Positions 20,616-32,130 are shown, numbered from the stretch's first letter. The stretch: DNA of 64,000 nucleotides from Paragorgia papillata (GCA_035771165.1 JAWNZC010000473.1:3169001-3233000); one strand, 5' to 3'. Translations and numbers: made by a program. Notes: generated by a model not told the origin, from the letters alone.

Positions 20616-21119
20616 CAGGGGTGGCGCCAATAATTCCCCGACACAGAGGCTAAGGTCCCCGACAGAGAGGCTAGTAGGGGGTCCCGGGGAATTCTCTCCC
20701 GGAACATTTTCAAAATTTGAACGTCTACCTAGTATAGCATTTTCCATCTTCTCAGCGTGAAATTATCGGAATAACCGACAAGCTACGGCGTTTATTTTCA
20801 ATATATCAATAAAGAAAAATCTGTAGTGTGGTCATTAACCTTTGCCAATTTCTTCCAATATTGCGGACAGAAAATGGAATTTTGTGTTGTAATTATTACT
20901 GTTGGCTGGCTTCAACACAAAATTCCGTTTCCTGTGTCTCTGGAGTTTAGTTTAACTAAGAGTTTTAGTTTCATTATTAAAGCATTAATTACTGACTTGT
21001 CTGGCTTGATCAGTTAAAACGTTTTTTGCCAATTGTTAAAGATACAATTCCAGATCATTCTCCGACAAATCTTTTCGCGATGGGGGAGGCGGCTCTGCCC
21101 CCCTCTGGCGCCACCCCTG
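20616..21119. mobile_element. hAT-type MITE, copy 2 (TSD TTTAGTCC)
   Basis: Perfect 14-bp termini CAGGGGTGGCGCCA and TGGCGCCACCCCTG. TTTAGTCC lies at 20608-20615 and 21124-21131; a TGCA at 21118-21121 separates the right end from its duplication. Confidence 0.8.
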
Positions 21120-22358
21120 CATGTTTAGTCCTATACGAATGCAACGTAAACAAAGCAATTAACTTACAAAGTCAAATATCTTTGATACCAGCTCTCAAAA
21201 CCGGCAAACCAGAACATCGATAATATTAAATTTCTTAGTAATTGCTCTATGATCTTATTATGGGTAACTCATTCCTGTCCGAATTGGTCTTTAGTATTTT
21301 ATTCTGGTTAACGCCAGACGACTGTTTTATTCACCTCTGGGGAAGCCGTCGACACGAATGAGTTATAAACTATCTCTCTAACTCTTTTCTGTCCGAATTG
21401 GTCTTTAGTATTTTAGTATAAGATATATACCGAGAAGGGAGGCTTTAAGCCAGATATATCTCGAGTGCCGAAGCCCCAAGGGATTTGTCTGGCTTAAAGC
21501 CGACGTTCGAGGTATTTAACCGACTTAAAACACGATTGAAGAAGGTTTTTTAAAAAAATAGCCTTTACCGAGTGTGGAAGGACATTGTTATGTCGAATGT
21601 TAACGGGAATTTATGAATTAATAAGACTCCAAAGCAGTTTATTAAACAAACTTGAGAAGTACGTAAAGGTTCATTGAACACATATATATAGGTTATAAAA
21701 GGTTAGTACTCGGATGAGTTGTTTATCTCGCCTGTACCTCGAAGGTTTTTCACCTGGTTCTCCGGTTTTCCTCCCTCTGGTTTTCACACCACCTATAGGA
21801 TTGAATTCAATACTAACACTACAATCATTTTAACAATGCTAAGACGTTTTGAAAGCCATTAAACTAACTTCAAACACCAAATATAATAGTCAGTTAACCG
21901 TGACTTCTTTAAATTGTAAAATTCATGTTGCTTTTTATTTTAACCCTCGTCGTCGTCCTAGCATTTAAAGTCCCTGGTTTTGCGTTGCAGGAAAGCAGAT
22001 AATCTGTGGTAAGTCTTTTCCAAGACGTTTATCAAAATGTTATTTAAATATTATTAAAATTATAATTAAACAATTCTAAATACTATTAAACAATAATATG
22101 GACATTCGCAAAACGTTCTGTAGTCTCCATTCAAACAAACACGTTAATTTATCTAACTGTGCGTGCATACTCCAGAAATAAAGCAAAAGAGAAAAAAATT
22201 TGCATTTAGTCCTACCAATGCAACGTAAACAAAGTCAATTAACTTACAAAGATCTTTGGTATCAGCTATCAAAGCCGGCAAACCAGAACTGATTTTCTTA
22301 GTAATTACTTTATGGTCACTTGATGGTTATAAGGCGAGCACTAATGATGCATGTCGAT

Positions 22359-22365
22359 TATAAAA
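22359..22365 (+). promoter_or_regulatory. TATA box of exon-1 copy 3
   Basis: TATAAAA upstream of the double ATG at 22467. Confidence 0.5.
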
Positions 22366-22466
22366 GCAGCAGTTTATACTGAAATACAGATAGTTTTGTG
22401 CTGACTGTGAAATTGAGACGTTCTCAGTCAAGTCTTTTTCCAAGCTGCAGTTTCCTGAACAACATA

Positions 22467-22522
22467 ATGATGACGAGGTTCTTTCTTTTAGCAATCCTGT
22501 CTTTACATCTCGCTTGCCAAAT
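22467..22522 (+). CDS. Signal-peptide exon, unit copy 3
   Basis: Identical in frame to 14343-14398 (18 codons plus two bases, donor GTAAGT). This unit keeps both downstream modules: B at 22890 and E at 23251. B can be entered in phase 2, giving about 27 codons before a stop. E can be entered too but is broken. The unit shows the basic order: signal exon, TA tract, foldback half, B module, TA tract, E module, MITE. Confidence 0.5.
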
Positions 22523-22617
22523 GTAAGTTTTATAACATAGAATCGCTGCTGTATCAATGTATATATTCGTAACCAATATACATAATTCACGACTAAGCAT
22601 TGAGTAATGGTAGCTCC

Positions 22618-22618
<1 letters not shown>

Positions 22619-22694
<76 letters not shown>
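22619..22694 (+). repeat. (TA)n tract
   Basis: Pure TA run between the signal exon and the foldback half. Confidence 0.95.
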
Positions 22695-22697
<3 letters not shown>

Positions 22698-22889
22698 GGC
22701 CTTCGCTCGAAAAGTTAGATTCCTATGTTGTTTGTTTTGGCAGTATATGAAACCTTACTATATATTGCATTTTTGCTGGGTCGTGAGTTTTAGTGATTTC
22801 AGCTAGAAAGCCTTGGTCTTGCATTACCGTAAATTGTTCTGATTTGGTCTAAAAATGTATATTCCCACACTCGAAATCTTTTTTCAAAG

Positions 22890-22985
22890 ATATATTGACA
22901 GAGCATTTAGTTTAATAACCTTCGATGATGCCTTTCTTTCCCGAAAGAGAAGACGAGAAGATCGAACCGCTTGATTAATTATGTT
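22890..22985 (+). CDS. Exon module type B, unit 3
   Basis: It follows CTTTTTTCAAAG. Entered in phase 2 it reads about 27 codons, with FSLITFDDAFLS and a basic RKRRRED end, then a stop. The related C modules read SLTTFDNAFLS, so the amino-acid pattern is shared although the DNA differs. An extra AATT/ATTA near 22976 relative to the copy at 14.8 kb lies near the stop. Could be a real short last exon or a relic. Confidence 0.35.
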
Positions 22986-23138
22986 GGAGTTGGAAAAAAT
23001 TGATAAGCTTTTGGTAATGAAAGACATGCATCCTATAGGCGTGGTCAATCGATGCACTAGCACTTCAGGGTCGCGGGTTTAATTCCAGCTGGAAAGCCTT
23101 GCATGATGTTGCATTTTTACAATTTGTCCTCGTTGGTC

Positions 23139-23141
<3 letters not shown>

Positions 23142-23227
<86 letters not shown>
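23142..23227 (+). repeat. (TA)n tract
   Basis: TA run directly before the type E module at 23251. Confidence 0.95.
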
Positions 23228-23229
<2 letters not shown>

Positions 23230-23250
23230 CAACATTTGAATATTTTTTAG

Positions 23251-23411
23251 CAGAGATCGATGGAGCATGAAGTTTAATAAACGAGATAATGCTATTCAGT
23301 TTCTTGGGAAAGAAGACTGACGAGCAGATCTAGAAAATCCGCAGTGATACAAGTCTTTGTTATAGTTGGGGGAAATTTGAAAATCATTGCCCTCACAAAG
23401 AACTCAGATGA
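23251..23411 (+). pseudogene. Exon module type E, unit 3 (broken)
   Basis: Acceptor TTTTTTAG. It shares GACTGACGAG with the copies at 15375 and 20265 and has an extra ATCTAG segment near 23329, with loss of a consistent frame. CYSWGKFE-type codons remain recognisable. Confidence 0.4.
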
Positions 23412-23608
23412 ACCCTGATGCATTTTGGTATATTTAATGTCGAGAGAAATTATATTTTTACTGTATAAATGTCCATGATTATCCGTATATTTACCTCACC
23501 GATAATTATGAAAATAACTGAAGTTATGATTATTGTTATTATTAAAGTAAGAATGCGCGCGTACTCTACTGAAAAATAAAGAAAATAGAGGGGGGATGCA
23601 TTTAGTCC

Positions 23609-24134
23609 CCATGGGTGGCGCCAAGAATTCCCCGACACAGAGGCTAAGGTCCGCGACAGGGAGGCTAGTAGGGGGGTCCTGGGGAGATGTCCCCGGAGAA
23701 TGTTCAAAATATGAACGTCTACCTAGTGTAGCATTTTCCATCGTCTCAGCGTGAATTTATCGGAATAACCGACAAGCTACGGCATTTATTTTCAAGATAT
23801 CAATAAAGAAAAATCTGTTGAACACCTAGTGTAGTCATTAACCTTTGCCATTTTCGTCCAATATTGCAGACAGAAAATGGAATTTTGTGTTGTAATTATT
23901 ACTGTTGGCTGGCTTCTACACAAAATACCGTTTCCTGTATCTCTAAAGGAGTTTACTTTAACTAAGGAGTTTTAGTTTCACTATTAAAGCATTAATTACT
24001 GACTTGTCTGGCTTGAACAGTTAAAACGTTTTTTTGCCAATTGTTAAAAATACAATTCCAGATCATTCCCCGACATATCTGTAAATTTTTCCCGATGGGG
24101 GAGGGGGCTCTGCCCCCCTCTGGCGCCACCCCTG
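23609..24134. mobile_element. hAT-type MITE, copy 3 (TSD TTTAGTCC)
   Basis: Left end CCATGGGTGGCGCCA, right end TGGCGCCACCCCTG. TTTAGTCC at 23601-23608 and 24135-24142. Confidence 0.75.
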
Positions 24135-25392
24135 TTTAGTCCTATACGAATGCAACGTAAACAAAGCAATTAACGTACAAAGTCAAATATCTTTAATAGC
24201 GGCTATCAAAACCGGAAAACCAGAACATCGATAATATTAAATTTCTTAATTACTCTATGATCTTATTATGGTTAACTCATTCCTGTCCGAATTGGTCTTT
24301 AGTATTTTATTCTGGCTAACGCCAGACGATTTTATTCACCCTCTGGGGAAGCCATCGACAGCAATGAGTTATAAACTGTCTCTCCAACTCTTTTCTGTCC
24401 GAATTGGCTTTAGTATTTTAGTATAGGATAAATAACGAGAAGGGAGGCTTTAAGCCAGATATGTCTCGAGGGCCGAAGGCCCAAGGGATTTGTCTGGCTT
24501 AAAGCCGACGTTCGAGGTATTTATCCGACTTAAAACACGATTGAAGAAGGTTTTCTAAAAAATAGCCTTTACCGAGTGTGGAAGGACATTGTTATTTCGA
24601 ATGTTAACGGGATTTTATGAATTAATAAGACTCCAAACCAGTTTATTAAACAAACTTGAGAAGTACGTAAAGGTTCATTGAACACATATATAGGTTACAA
24701 AAGATTAGTACTCGGATGGGTGACTGCACATTAGCTTCATATGAGTAGAGTTGTTTTTCTCGCCTGTACCTCGAAGGTTTTTCACCTGGTTCTCCGGTTT
24801 TCCTCCCTCCGGTTTTCACACCACCTGTAGTATTGACTTCTATACTAACACTACAATCATTTTAGCAATGCTAAGACGTTTTGAAAGCCATTAAACTAGC
24901 TTCAAATACCAAATATAATAGTCAGTTAACCGTGACTTCTTTAAATTGTAAAATTCATGTTGCTTTTAATTTTAACCCTCGTCGTCGTATAGCATTTAAG
25001 GTCCCTGGTTTTGCGTTGCAGGAAACCAGATAATCTGTGGTAAGTCTTTTCCAAGACGTTTATCAAAATGTTATTAAAATATTATTAAAATTATAATTAA
25101 ACAATTCTAAATGATATTAAACAATGCTATGGACATGCGCAAAACGGACTGTAAGTCTCGCTTTAAACAAACACGTTAATTTATCTAACTGTGCGTGCAT
25201 ATACTCCAGAAATAAACCAAAAGAGAAAAAAATTTGCATTTAGTCCTACCAATGCAACGTAAACAAAGTCAATTAACTTACAAAGATCTTTGGTATCAGC
25301 TATCAAAGCCGGCAAACCAGAACTGATTTTCTTAGTAATTACTTTATGGTCACTTGATGGTTATAATGCGTGCACTAATGACGCATGTCGAT

Positions 25393-25399
25393 TATAAAA
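25393..25399 (+). promoter_or_regulatory. TATA box of exon-1 copy 4
   Basis: TATAAAA upstream of the double ATG at 25498. Confidence 0.45.
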
Positions 25400-25497
25400 G
25401 CAGCAGTTTATACTGAAATACGGATAGTATTGTGCTTACTGTGAAATTGAGACATTCTTCAAGTCTTTTTCCAAGCTGCAGTTTCCTGAACAACATA

Positions 25498-25553
25498 ATG
25501 ATGACGAGGTTCTTTCTTTTAGCAATCCTGTCTTTACATCTCGCTTGCCAAAT
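25498..25553 (+). CDS. Signal-peptide exon, unit copy 4 (no downstream exon)
   Basis: Same 18 codons plus two bases; the donor is GTAAAT, weaker than in sister copies. After the TA tract and the start of the intron, the unit jumps at about 25718 straight into the linking block, so the B and E modules and the MITE are deleted. A relic unless it splices into the next unit. Confidence 0.4.
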
Positions 25554-25641
25554 GTAAATTTTATAATCGCTGCTGTATCAATGTATATATGCGTAACCAA
25601 TATCCATAATTCACGACTAAGCTTTGGGTAATGGTAGCTCC

Positions 25642-25676
<35 letters not shown>

Positions 25677-26243
25677 CGTGGTCAGAGCAACGCACTATTT
25701 TGCCATCAAACAGTGAATTTATTCACCTCTGGGGAAGCCGTCGACAGGAATGAGTTATAAACTATCTCTCTAACTCTTTTCTGTCCGAATTGGTCTTTAG
25801 TATTTTAGTATAGGATAAATAGCGAGAAGGGATCCTTTAAGCCAAGGCCCTCGGGACTTTGTCTGGCTTAAATTTGTCTGGCTTAAACGATTGAAGAAGG
25901 TTTTCTAAAAAATAGCCTTAACCGAGTGTGGAAGGACATTGTTATGTCGAATGTTAACGGGATTTTATGAAATAATAAGACTCCAAAGCAGTTTATTAAA
26001 CAAACTTGAGAAGTACGTAAAGTTCATTGAACACATATATAGGTTATAAAAGGTTAGTACTTGGATGGGTGACTACACATTAGCTTCATATGAGTAGAGT
26101 TGTTTTTCTCGCCTGTACCTCGAAGGTTTTTCATCTGGTTCTCCCGTTTTCCTCCCTCCGGTTTTCACACCACCTATAGGATTGATTTCAATACTAACAC
26201 TACAATCATTTTAGCAATGATAAGACGTTTTGAAAGGCATTAA

Positions 26244-27306
26244 CACTCATGCAAATTCTAACAAGGGGGAATACCCCAACAAAACTCTGGCAACCTCAAA
26301 ACGAGCCAAAGGTGAACTCTAGTAAATAACTAATTACTACCTTGGAGGGTGTAGGTCTGTCGGAGAGGGGTTTGCGCTGGATCTTGTTGGTAAAGCAGCC
26401 CCAGACAAGCCTAAACTCGCGAACTAACTAGTTGACCAGCTGCCGAGAATTACCCTCTCTTACAAGAACTACAGTCACACATAAAGTGGAAGTAACTTAC
26501 CATCAAGGAGGACCAACCCCCACACGAACATACTGACCTGGAGCCACGCCAACGCGAGACAAGGAGCGGGGGAACGAGGTGGACGACCGCAGGGCCACCG
26601 TTGCCACCGGACGACCAATGTCAGCAGAGACTCTCAGAGGACAACAACTGCAACGATAGGGACAGCACGGCCGGAGCCCGTGCCAGCGCAGGCCGCCAAT
26701 ACAAGCAAACACGTACAAGCAAAACAGACTAACCTCGGCGACGCTGAGGCGCACAAATAACATGGACAGTGCCCGGAGACACCGGGAAACCAGCCCGACG
26801 TGCTGGCGAAATGCCAGCACGAAAATGCCAAAGTTGCACAGTACGGACCCACGCATGTCCTAGCAGCCGGCCAACAGGCAGCAGCTGAACTAGCAGACCC
26901 CCCACACGACTGTGCAACAGCAGGGGGCACAAAATACAGACCCCCAACGTCTGTATGGCAAAGTTGCACATGGTACAGACCCGCACAAGCAACAGCAGTT
27001 AGCAAGCAGGCAACAGTGCAAGGACCCGCAAGAGCAGCACCTGCGGACCAGCAACGTCTCACGGCAGGACGCACTGCCAGGGCCGCCCACCGCCAGAATT
27101 CCGAGCAGCGAGGAGGCCGAGAGAGGGAAAGAGAGGGAGGGAAGCGACCCGTAAGAGAGCTTAAACTCAACTAAACCCATGGCTAAGTCGGTCAGGGACA
27201 GGCCACAGGCTAGAGGGCAACCGGAAATGCCCGACCTCCGGAAGTAAGGTACTGGAAACAACACAAACACTTTGCCTGGTGTTAATTATTTTTATTACAT
27301 AAATCC
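26244..27306. mobile_element. GC-rich insertion of unknown type
   Basis: About 1.06 kb of clearly GC-richer sequence splits the array's 5' block: CATTAA at 26238-26243 and CATTTAA at 27306-27312 flank it and look like a short target duplication. Inside are short repeated phrases such as AAAGTTGCACA..ACGGACCC (26831 and 26957 areas). Long frames exist on both strands simply because stops are rare in GC-rich DNA; none has a recognisable motif. It might be a solo LTR or a non-autonomous element, but no TG/CA ends or primer site are evident. Confidence 0.45.
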
Positions 27307-27808
27307 ATTTAAACTAGCTTCAAACATCAAATATAATAGTCAGTTAACCGTGACTTCTTTAAATTGTAAAATTTATGTTGCTCTTAATTTTAACCGTCCT
27401 CGTCGTCCTATCATTTAAAGTCCCTGGTTTTGTGTTGCAGGAAACCAGATAATCTGTGGTAAGTCTTTTCCAAGATGTTTATCAAAATGTTATTAAAATA
27501 TTATTAAAATTATAATAAAACAATTATAAATAATATTAAACAATACTATGGACATGCGCAAAACGGACTGTAGTCTCCCTTTAAACAAACACGTTAATTT
27601 ATCTAACTGTGCGTGCATACTCCAGAAATAAAGAAAAATAAAAAAAAAATTGCATTTAGTCCTACCAATGCAACGTAAACAAAGTCAATTAACGTACAAA
27701 GATCTTTGGTATCAGCTATCGAAGCCGGCAAACCAGAACTGATTTTCTTAGTAATTACTTTATAGTCACTTGATGGTAATAAGGCGTGCACTAATGATGC
27801 ATGTCGAT

Positions 27809-27815
27809 TATAAAA
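27809..27815 (+). promoter_or_regulatory. TATA box of exon-1 copy 5
   Basis: TATAAAA, 105 bp before the double ATG at 27914, in the only unit where both exons remain open. Confidence 0.5.
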
Positions 27816-27913
27816 GCAGCAGTTTATACTGAAATATGGATAGTTTTGTGCTTACTGTGAAACTAAGACATTCTTCAAGTCTTTTTCCAAGCTGCAATTG
27901 CCTGAACAACATA

Positions 27914-27969
27914 ATGATGACGAGGTTCTTTCTTTTAGCAATCCTGTCTTTACATCTCGCTTGCCAAAT
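27914..27969 (+). CDS. Signal-peptide exon, unit copy 5 (best candidate gene)
   Basis: 18 codons (MMTRFFLLAILSLHLACQ) plus two bases, donor GTATGT. With the open E module at 28749-28902 the phases match (phase 2), which would give a 69-residue secreted peptide: a signal of about 17 residues and a mature part with four Cys if cleavage precedes the last Cys of exon 1. The B module between them is split by an insertion at 28275-28480. Not identified; it could be a venom, antimicrobial or signalling peptide, and nothing in the sequence decides which. Confidence 0.5.
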
Positions 27970-28262
27970 GTATGTTTTATAACATAGAATCGCTGCTGTA
28001 TCGATGTATATTTCCAGCGAAGGTCCTTCTTCAGTCAGGTTTCTCTCTGACGAAAGGCCTTCGCTAGAAATGTTAGACGCATTTGTTCTTTGTTTTGGCA
28101 GTATATCAAACCTTACTATATATTGCATTTCAGCTGGGTGGTGAGTTTTAGTGATTTCAGCTGGAAAGCCTTGGTCTTGCATTTTCGTAACTTGTTCTGA
28201 TTTGGTCTAAAAATGTATATTCCCAAACTCGAATCTTTTTTCAAAGATATATTGACAGAGCA

Positions 28263-28480
28263 TTTAGTTTAACTCATTCCTGTCCAAGGGCTTTCCCAGA
28301 GGTGAATAAAATCGTCTGCTGTTAGCCAGAATAAAATACTAAAGACCAATTCGGACAGGAAAGAGTTAGAGAGATAGTTTATAACTCATTCCTGTCCGAG
28401 GGCTTTCCCAGAGGTGAATAAAATCGTCTGGCGTTAGCCAGAATAAAATACTAAAGACCAATTCGGACAGGAAAGAGTTA
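28263..28480. repeat. Two tandem copies of a ~100-bp dispersed palindromic element
   Basis: Each copy runs from AACTCATTCCTGTCC to GGACAGGAAAGAGTT with a conserved core around AAATCGTCTGGCGTTAGCCA. Single copies in either orientation occur near 13270, 17470, 21265, 24270, 29790, 32500, 33790, 44700 and 50620. Here the pair splits a type B exon module. Confidence 0.6.
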
Positions 28481-28748
28481 ATAACCTTCGATGATGCCTT
28501 TCTTTCCCGAAAGAGAAGACGAGAAGATCGAAGCGCTTGATTATGTTGGAGTTGAAAAAAATTGATAAGCTTTTGGCAATGAAAGACATCCTATAGGCGT
28601 GGTAAATGCGATGCTGACTAGCACTTCATTGCATGATGTTGCATTTTTGCAACTTGTCCCCGTTGGTCTTAATATATATATATAGTATAATGGGACCCCG
28701 TTATTGGAGACTAGTCTCTGATATATTTCGACATTTAAATATTTTTAG

Positions 28749-28902
28749 CAGAGATCGGTGGAGCATGCAGCTTAATAAACCAGATAATGCTTTTCAGTTT
28801 CTTGGGAAAGAAGACTGCGAGCACATTGTCCTCAGTGATACAAATGTTTGTTATAGTTGGGGGAAATTTGAGAATCATTGCGCTCACAAAGTACTCAGAT
28901 GA
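28749..28902 (+). CDS. Exon module type E, unit 5, open to TGA
   Basis: After acceptor ATTTTTAG the exon gives one base plus 50 codons and TGA at 28900-28902, in phase with the signal exon. It reads RDRWSMQ, then DNAFQFLGKEDCE, then CYSWGKFENHCAH. It lacks the extra A in GACTG(A)CGAG present in three sister copies, which is why its frame stays open. The protein would be basic-polar with three Cys in this exon. Family unknown. Divergence between copies is too muddled by indels to prove selection. Confidence 0.45.
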
Positions 28903-29089
28903 ACTCTGATGCATTTTGGTATATTTTATGTCGAGAGCAATTATATTTTTACTGTATAAGTGTCCATGATTATCCGTATATTTACCTCTCCGATAATTAT
29001 AAAAATAGCTATGATTATTGTTAATATTAAAGTAACAATGCGCGCATACTCTAAAAATAAAGCAAATAGAGGGGGAAATCACTTAGTCC

Positions 29090-29637
29090 CAATGCATGGT
29101 GGCGCCAAGAATTTCTCGACACTGAAGCTAAGGTCCCCGAGGAGGTCCCTAAGGGAGGCTAGTAGGGGGCCCCGGGGAATTCTCCCCCAGAAAATCTTCA
29201 AAATTTGAACGTCTACCTAGTATAGCATTTTCCATCTTCTCAGCGTGAAATTATTGGAATAACCGACAAGCTACGGCATTTATTTTCAAGATATCAATAA
29301 AAAAAAATCTGTTGAACACCTAGTGTGGTCATTAACCTTTGCCATTTTCGTCCAATATTGCAAACAGAAAGTGGAATTTTGTTTTGTAATTATTACTGTT
29401 GGCTGGCTTCTACACAAAATACCGTTTCCTGTGTCTCTATAGGAGTTTAGTTTAACTAAGGAGTTTTAGTTTCACTATTAAAGCATTATTTACTGACTTG
29501 TCTGGCTTGATCAGTTAAAACGTTTTTTGTCAATTGTCGAAAATACAATTCTAGATCATTCCCCGACAAATCTGTAAATTTTTCCCGATGGCGGAGGGGC
29601 TCTGCCCCCCCCCCCCCCCCCTCTTGTGCTACCCCTG
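29090..29637. mobile_element. hAT-type MITE, copy 4
   Basis: The left end is altered by TGCA at 29093-29096; the right end is GTGCTACCCCTG. The duplication is CTTAGTCC (29082-29089) and TTTAGTCC (29638-29645). A C18 run lies near 29605. Confidence 0.7.
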
Positions 29638-29939
29638 TTTAGTCCTATACAAATGCAACGTAAACAAAGCAATTAACTTACAAAGTCAAATATGTTTAAT
29701 ACCAGCTATCAAAACCGGCAAACCAGAACATCGATAATATTAAATTTCTTAGTAATTACTCTTGTGATCTTATGATCTTATTATGGTTAACTCATTCCTG
29801 TCCAAATTGGTCTTTAGTATTTTATTCTGGCTAACGCCAGACGATTTTATTCACCTCTGGGGAAGCCGTCGACAGGAATGAGTTATAAACTATCTCTCTA
29901 ACTCTTTTCTGTCCGAATTGGTCTTTAGTATTTTAGTAT

Positions 29940-30102
29940 GGATCGTTTTCACTCACGTGATCGGTGACCCCATGGGGGTGGTGAAACAATACGAAATATT
30001 TGAATAAGAAAGAGCTAATTCCCATACCGTACACCAATATGGCCGCCATTTCATTGTTTTGGTACACCAATATGGCCGCCGTGACGTCAGGTGAAAACGA
30101 TC
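29940..30102. mobile_element. Small MITE (GGATCGTTTTCAC ends)
   Basis: About 163 bp with inverted ends GGATCGTTTTCAC and GTGAAAACGATC. It interrupts the phrase TTTTAGTATAGGATAAAT of the linking block (TAT duplicated), which is uninterrupted in other units. Inside, CACCAATATGGCCGCC occurs twice. A related left end lies at 42340. Confidence 0.7.
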
Positions 30103-30698
30103 TATAGGATAAATACCGAGAACGGAGGCTTTAAGCCAGATATATCCCGAGGGCCGAATATCCGACTTAAAACACTTAGTTGTAGCATGCACCCAGTGAA
30201 TTGGGCAATTATAAATTCATAGGGATTATGTACTATTTAAAACGTTCTGCGAGTGTTTTGAATGGCTTAAAAAACGATCACCATTTGGTAAGTTCGTTGG
30301 CGTAGTAATTTTGAAAAATAACGTTGTCTAAGGCGAGAAAATCAAAGGTAAAGTTTATGTAAATCAGGAGAAAATTTTATCAGATATAAAACCACGATAC
30401 GGTTATGATTTTTCTTTGTGTTTTCCTCATGAATTATTAATGAGTTTTTAAATATTACATATAATCCCGGGGCTTATATATATAATCCCTCTGAATTTAT
30501 AATGAGGGATTTATGGAATGTAAATCCAGCAAAAAAACCCAAAGAAAACCAACTTGATCGTGTTTTAATTCTGGCTAAGGCCAGACGATTTTATTCACCT
30601 CTGCATGGGGAAGCCCTCGGACACGGACAGAAATGAGTTAAGGCGTATATACTAATGCGCATGTGGGTGGACGCATGCATGTGAGCATGCATGTCGAT

Positions 30699-30705
30699 TA
30701 TAAAA
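30699..30705 (+). promoter_or_regulatory. TATA box of diverged exon-1 copy
   Basis: TATAAAA in a conserved GATTATAAAAGCAGCAG context. Confidence 0.45.
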
Positions 30706-30818
30706 GCAGCAGTTTCTACTAATGCACGGCCGGATAGTTTTGTGTTCACTGTGAAAGTCATAAGTTCATCAGGTCTTTTTTTCAAGCTGCGGTTTCCTGA
30801 ACAACAGCCCCAGTCATA

Positions 30819-30870
30819 ATGATGACAATTTTTTTTGCTTTAGTAGTATTGTCTTTATATTATGGGTGAC
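30819..30870 (+). pseudogene. Diverged signal-peptide exon (copy 6)
   Basis: A double ATG opens MMTIFFALVVLSLYYG and then TGA, where the other copies have the Cys codon TGC. Many DNA differences still leave a hydrophobic signal with the same spacing (M-M-T-x-F-F and LSL). No clear donor follows. An older paralogue whose signal character persisted before it broke. Confidence 0.4.
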
Positions 30871-31082
30871 AATGTGCTAGTTCTTTTACGTAGAATCGCG
30901 GCTGAATCCAACTATGCGTAATCAATATACATAATTGCACAACTAAGCTTTCGACAACGTGTGGCCTAGCTCAGTATATATAAGCGTGGTCAGAGCAATG
31001 CAGTAGCATTTCAGAGTTGATTCCAGCTGAACGGCCTCGCGGTGTTGTATTTTCGCAACTTGTCTTGGTTTGATCTTCAAAT

Positions 31083-31456
31083 GTATTTATACAATACCCT
31101 AGTTGCTATGCGTGTTTTCATTGGTTGTTGGCCATGATCTATTAGCGGACAGACACATGGTCACGTCAGATCACGTCAGCTGACTTGCCTTTTTCCTTCT
31201 TCATGCCCCAAAATCCGGCACGAGTTTCGACAAAGACCTTTTAAATTTGTATTGTATAAAACAAATAGATTCCATTTTTTTGTTGTCTGTTCAGTTATAG
31301 ATGCACAGAGGACGTCACAACGTGGTAAGAACATCAGTGACCCACTCGACTGCGTCTCGTGGGCCACTTTTTTGTTCTTACCACGTTGTGACGTCATCTG
31401 TGCATCTATAACTGAACAGACAACGGCAAAATGGAATCTATTTGTTAAATATATAT
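31083..31456. repeat. 373-bp block with a 70-bp-arm hairpin, copy 2 of 2
   Basis: Partner of 15764-16136; see there. Here it stands directly before a type C exon module. Confidence 0.75.
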
Positions 31457-31485
31457 CTTCCGAAACTGAATTTTTTTTATAAAAG

Positions 31486-31660
31486 ATCGATAGAGCATGC
31501 AGTTTGACCACCTTTGCATGATAATGCCTTTCTTTCTCAAGAGAAAAGCGAGAAGAAACGCCTGATACAAATGGAGTTTGTTGGAGTTAGGGAAATTTTA
31601 AACCATAATTGCGCTCACGAAAAACTCTGATGAACTCTGATGCACTTTGGAATATGTTGA
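31486..31660 (+). pseudogene. Exon module type C, copy 2
   Basis: Near-identical to 17911-18085, including the frame-breaking TGCA at 31515-31518. It is followed by the same TTCACCTCGCCGATAATTAT end. Confidence 0.4.
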
Positions 31661-32130
31661 GAGCAAATATATTTTGACTTGTCATATTCACCTCGCCGAT
31701 AATTATTAAAAAAAAGTCGGTGTGTATATTGCGTTTAGTCCTACTAATGCCACGTAAACAAAGCAATTAGCTTACAAAGTCAAACCAGGGAAACAAGAAA
31801 TTAGTTATAATATTAATTTTTTTAGACTACGTTACACTAGAGCAAAGGTTTCCGGATTCGTAAGAGTTTCCGGATTCGCTGAGTATATTCGGATTAGTTA
31901 GGCGTTATTACACTACAACAGTATTTGGATTCGGCCGTTTTCACTACATCAATGTTCGCCAAACCAAGTATACATAATTCACGACTAAGCTTTTGGTAAC
32001 GACCTATTGCACTAGTATTTCAGGCTCGCACGTTTGATTCCAACTTCAAAGCATTGCCGTTGGTGTTGCATTTTTGCAACAACTTGTTCCAGTTTTGTCT
32101 TAGAATCACCTAGACTCGCATATTTTTTAA

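Noticed and set aside
26503..27270. Frames of 80-178 codons on both strands in the GC-rich block
   Set aside because: GC-rich DNA has few stops; overlapping frames on both strands, no motifs, no consistent start.
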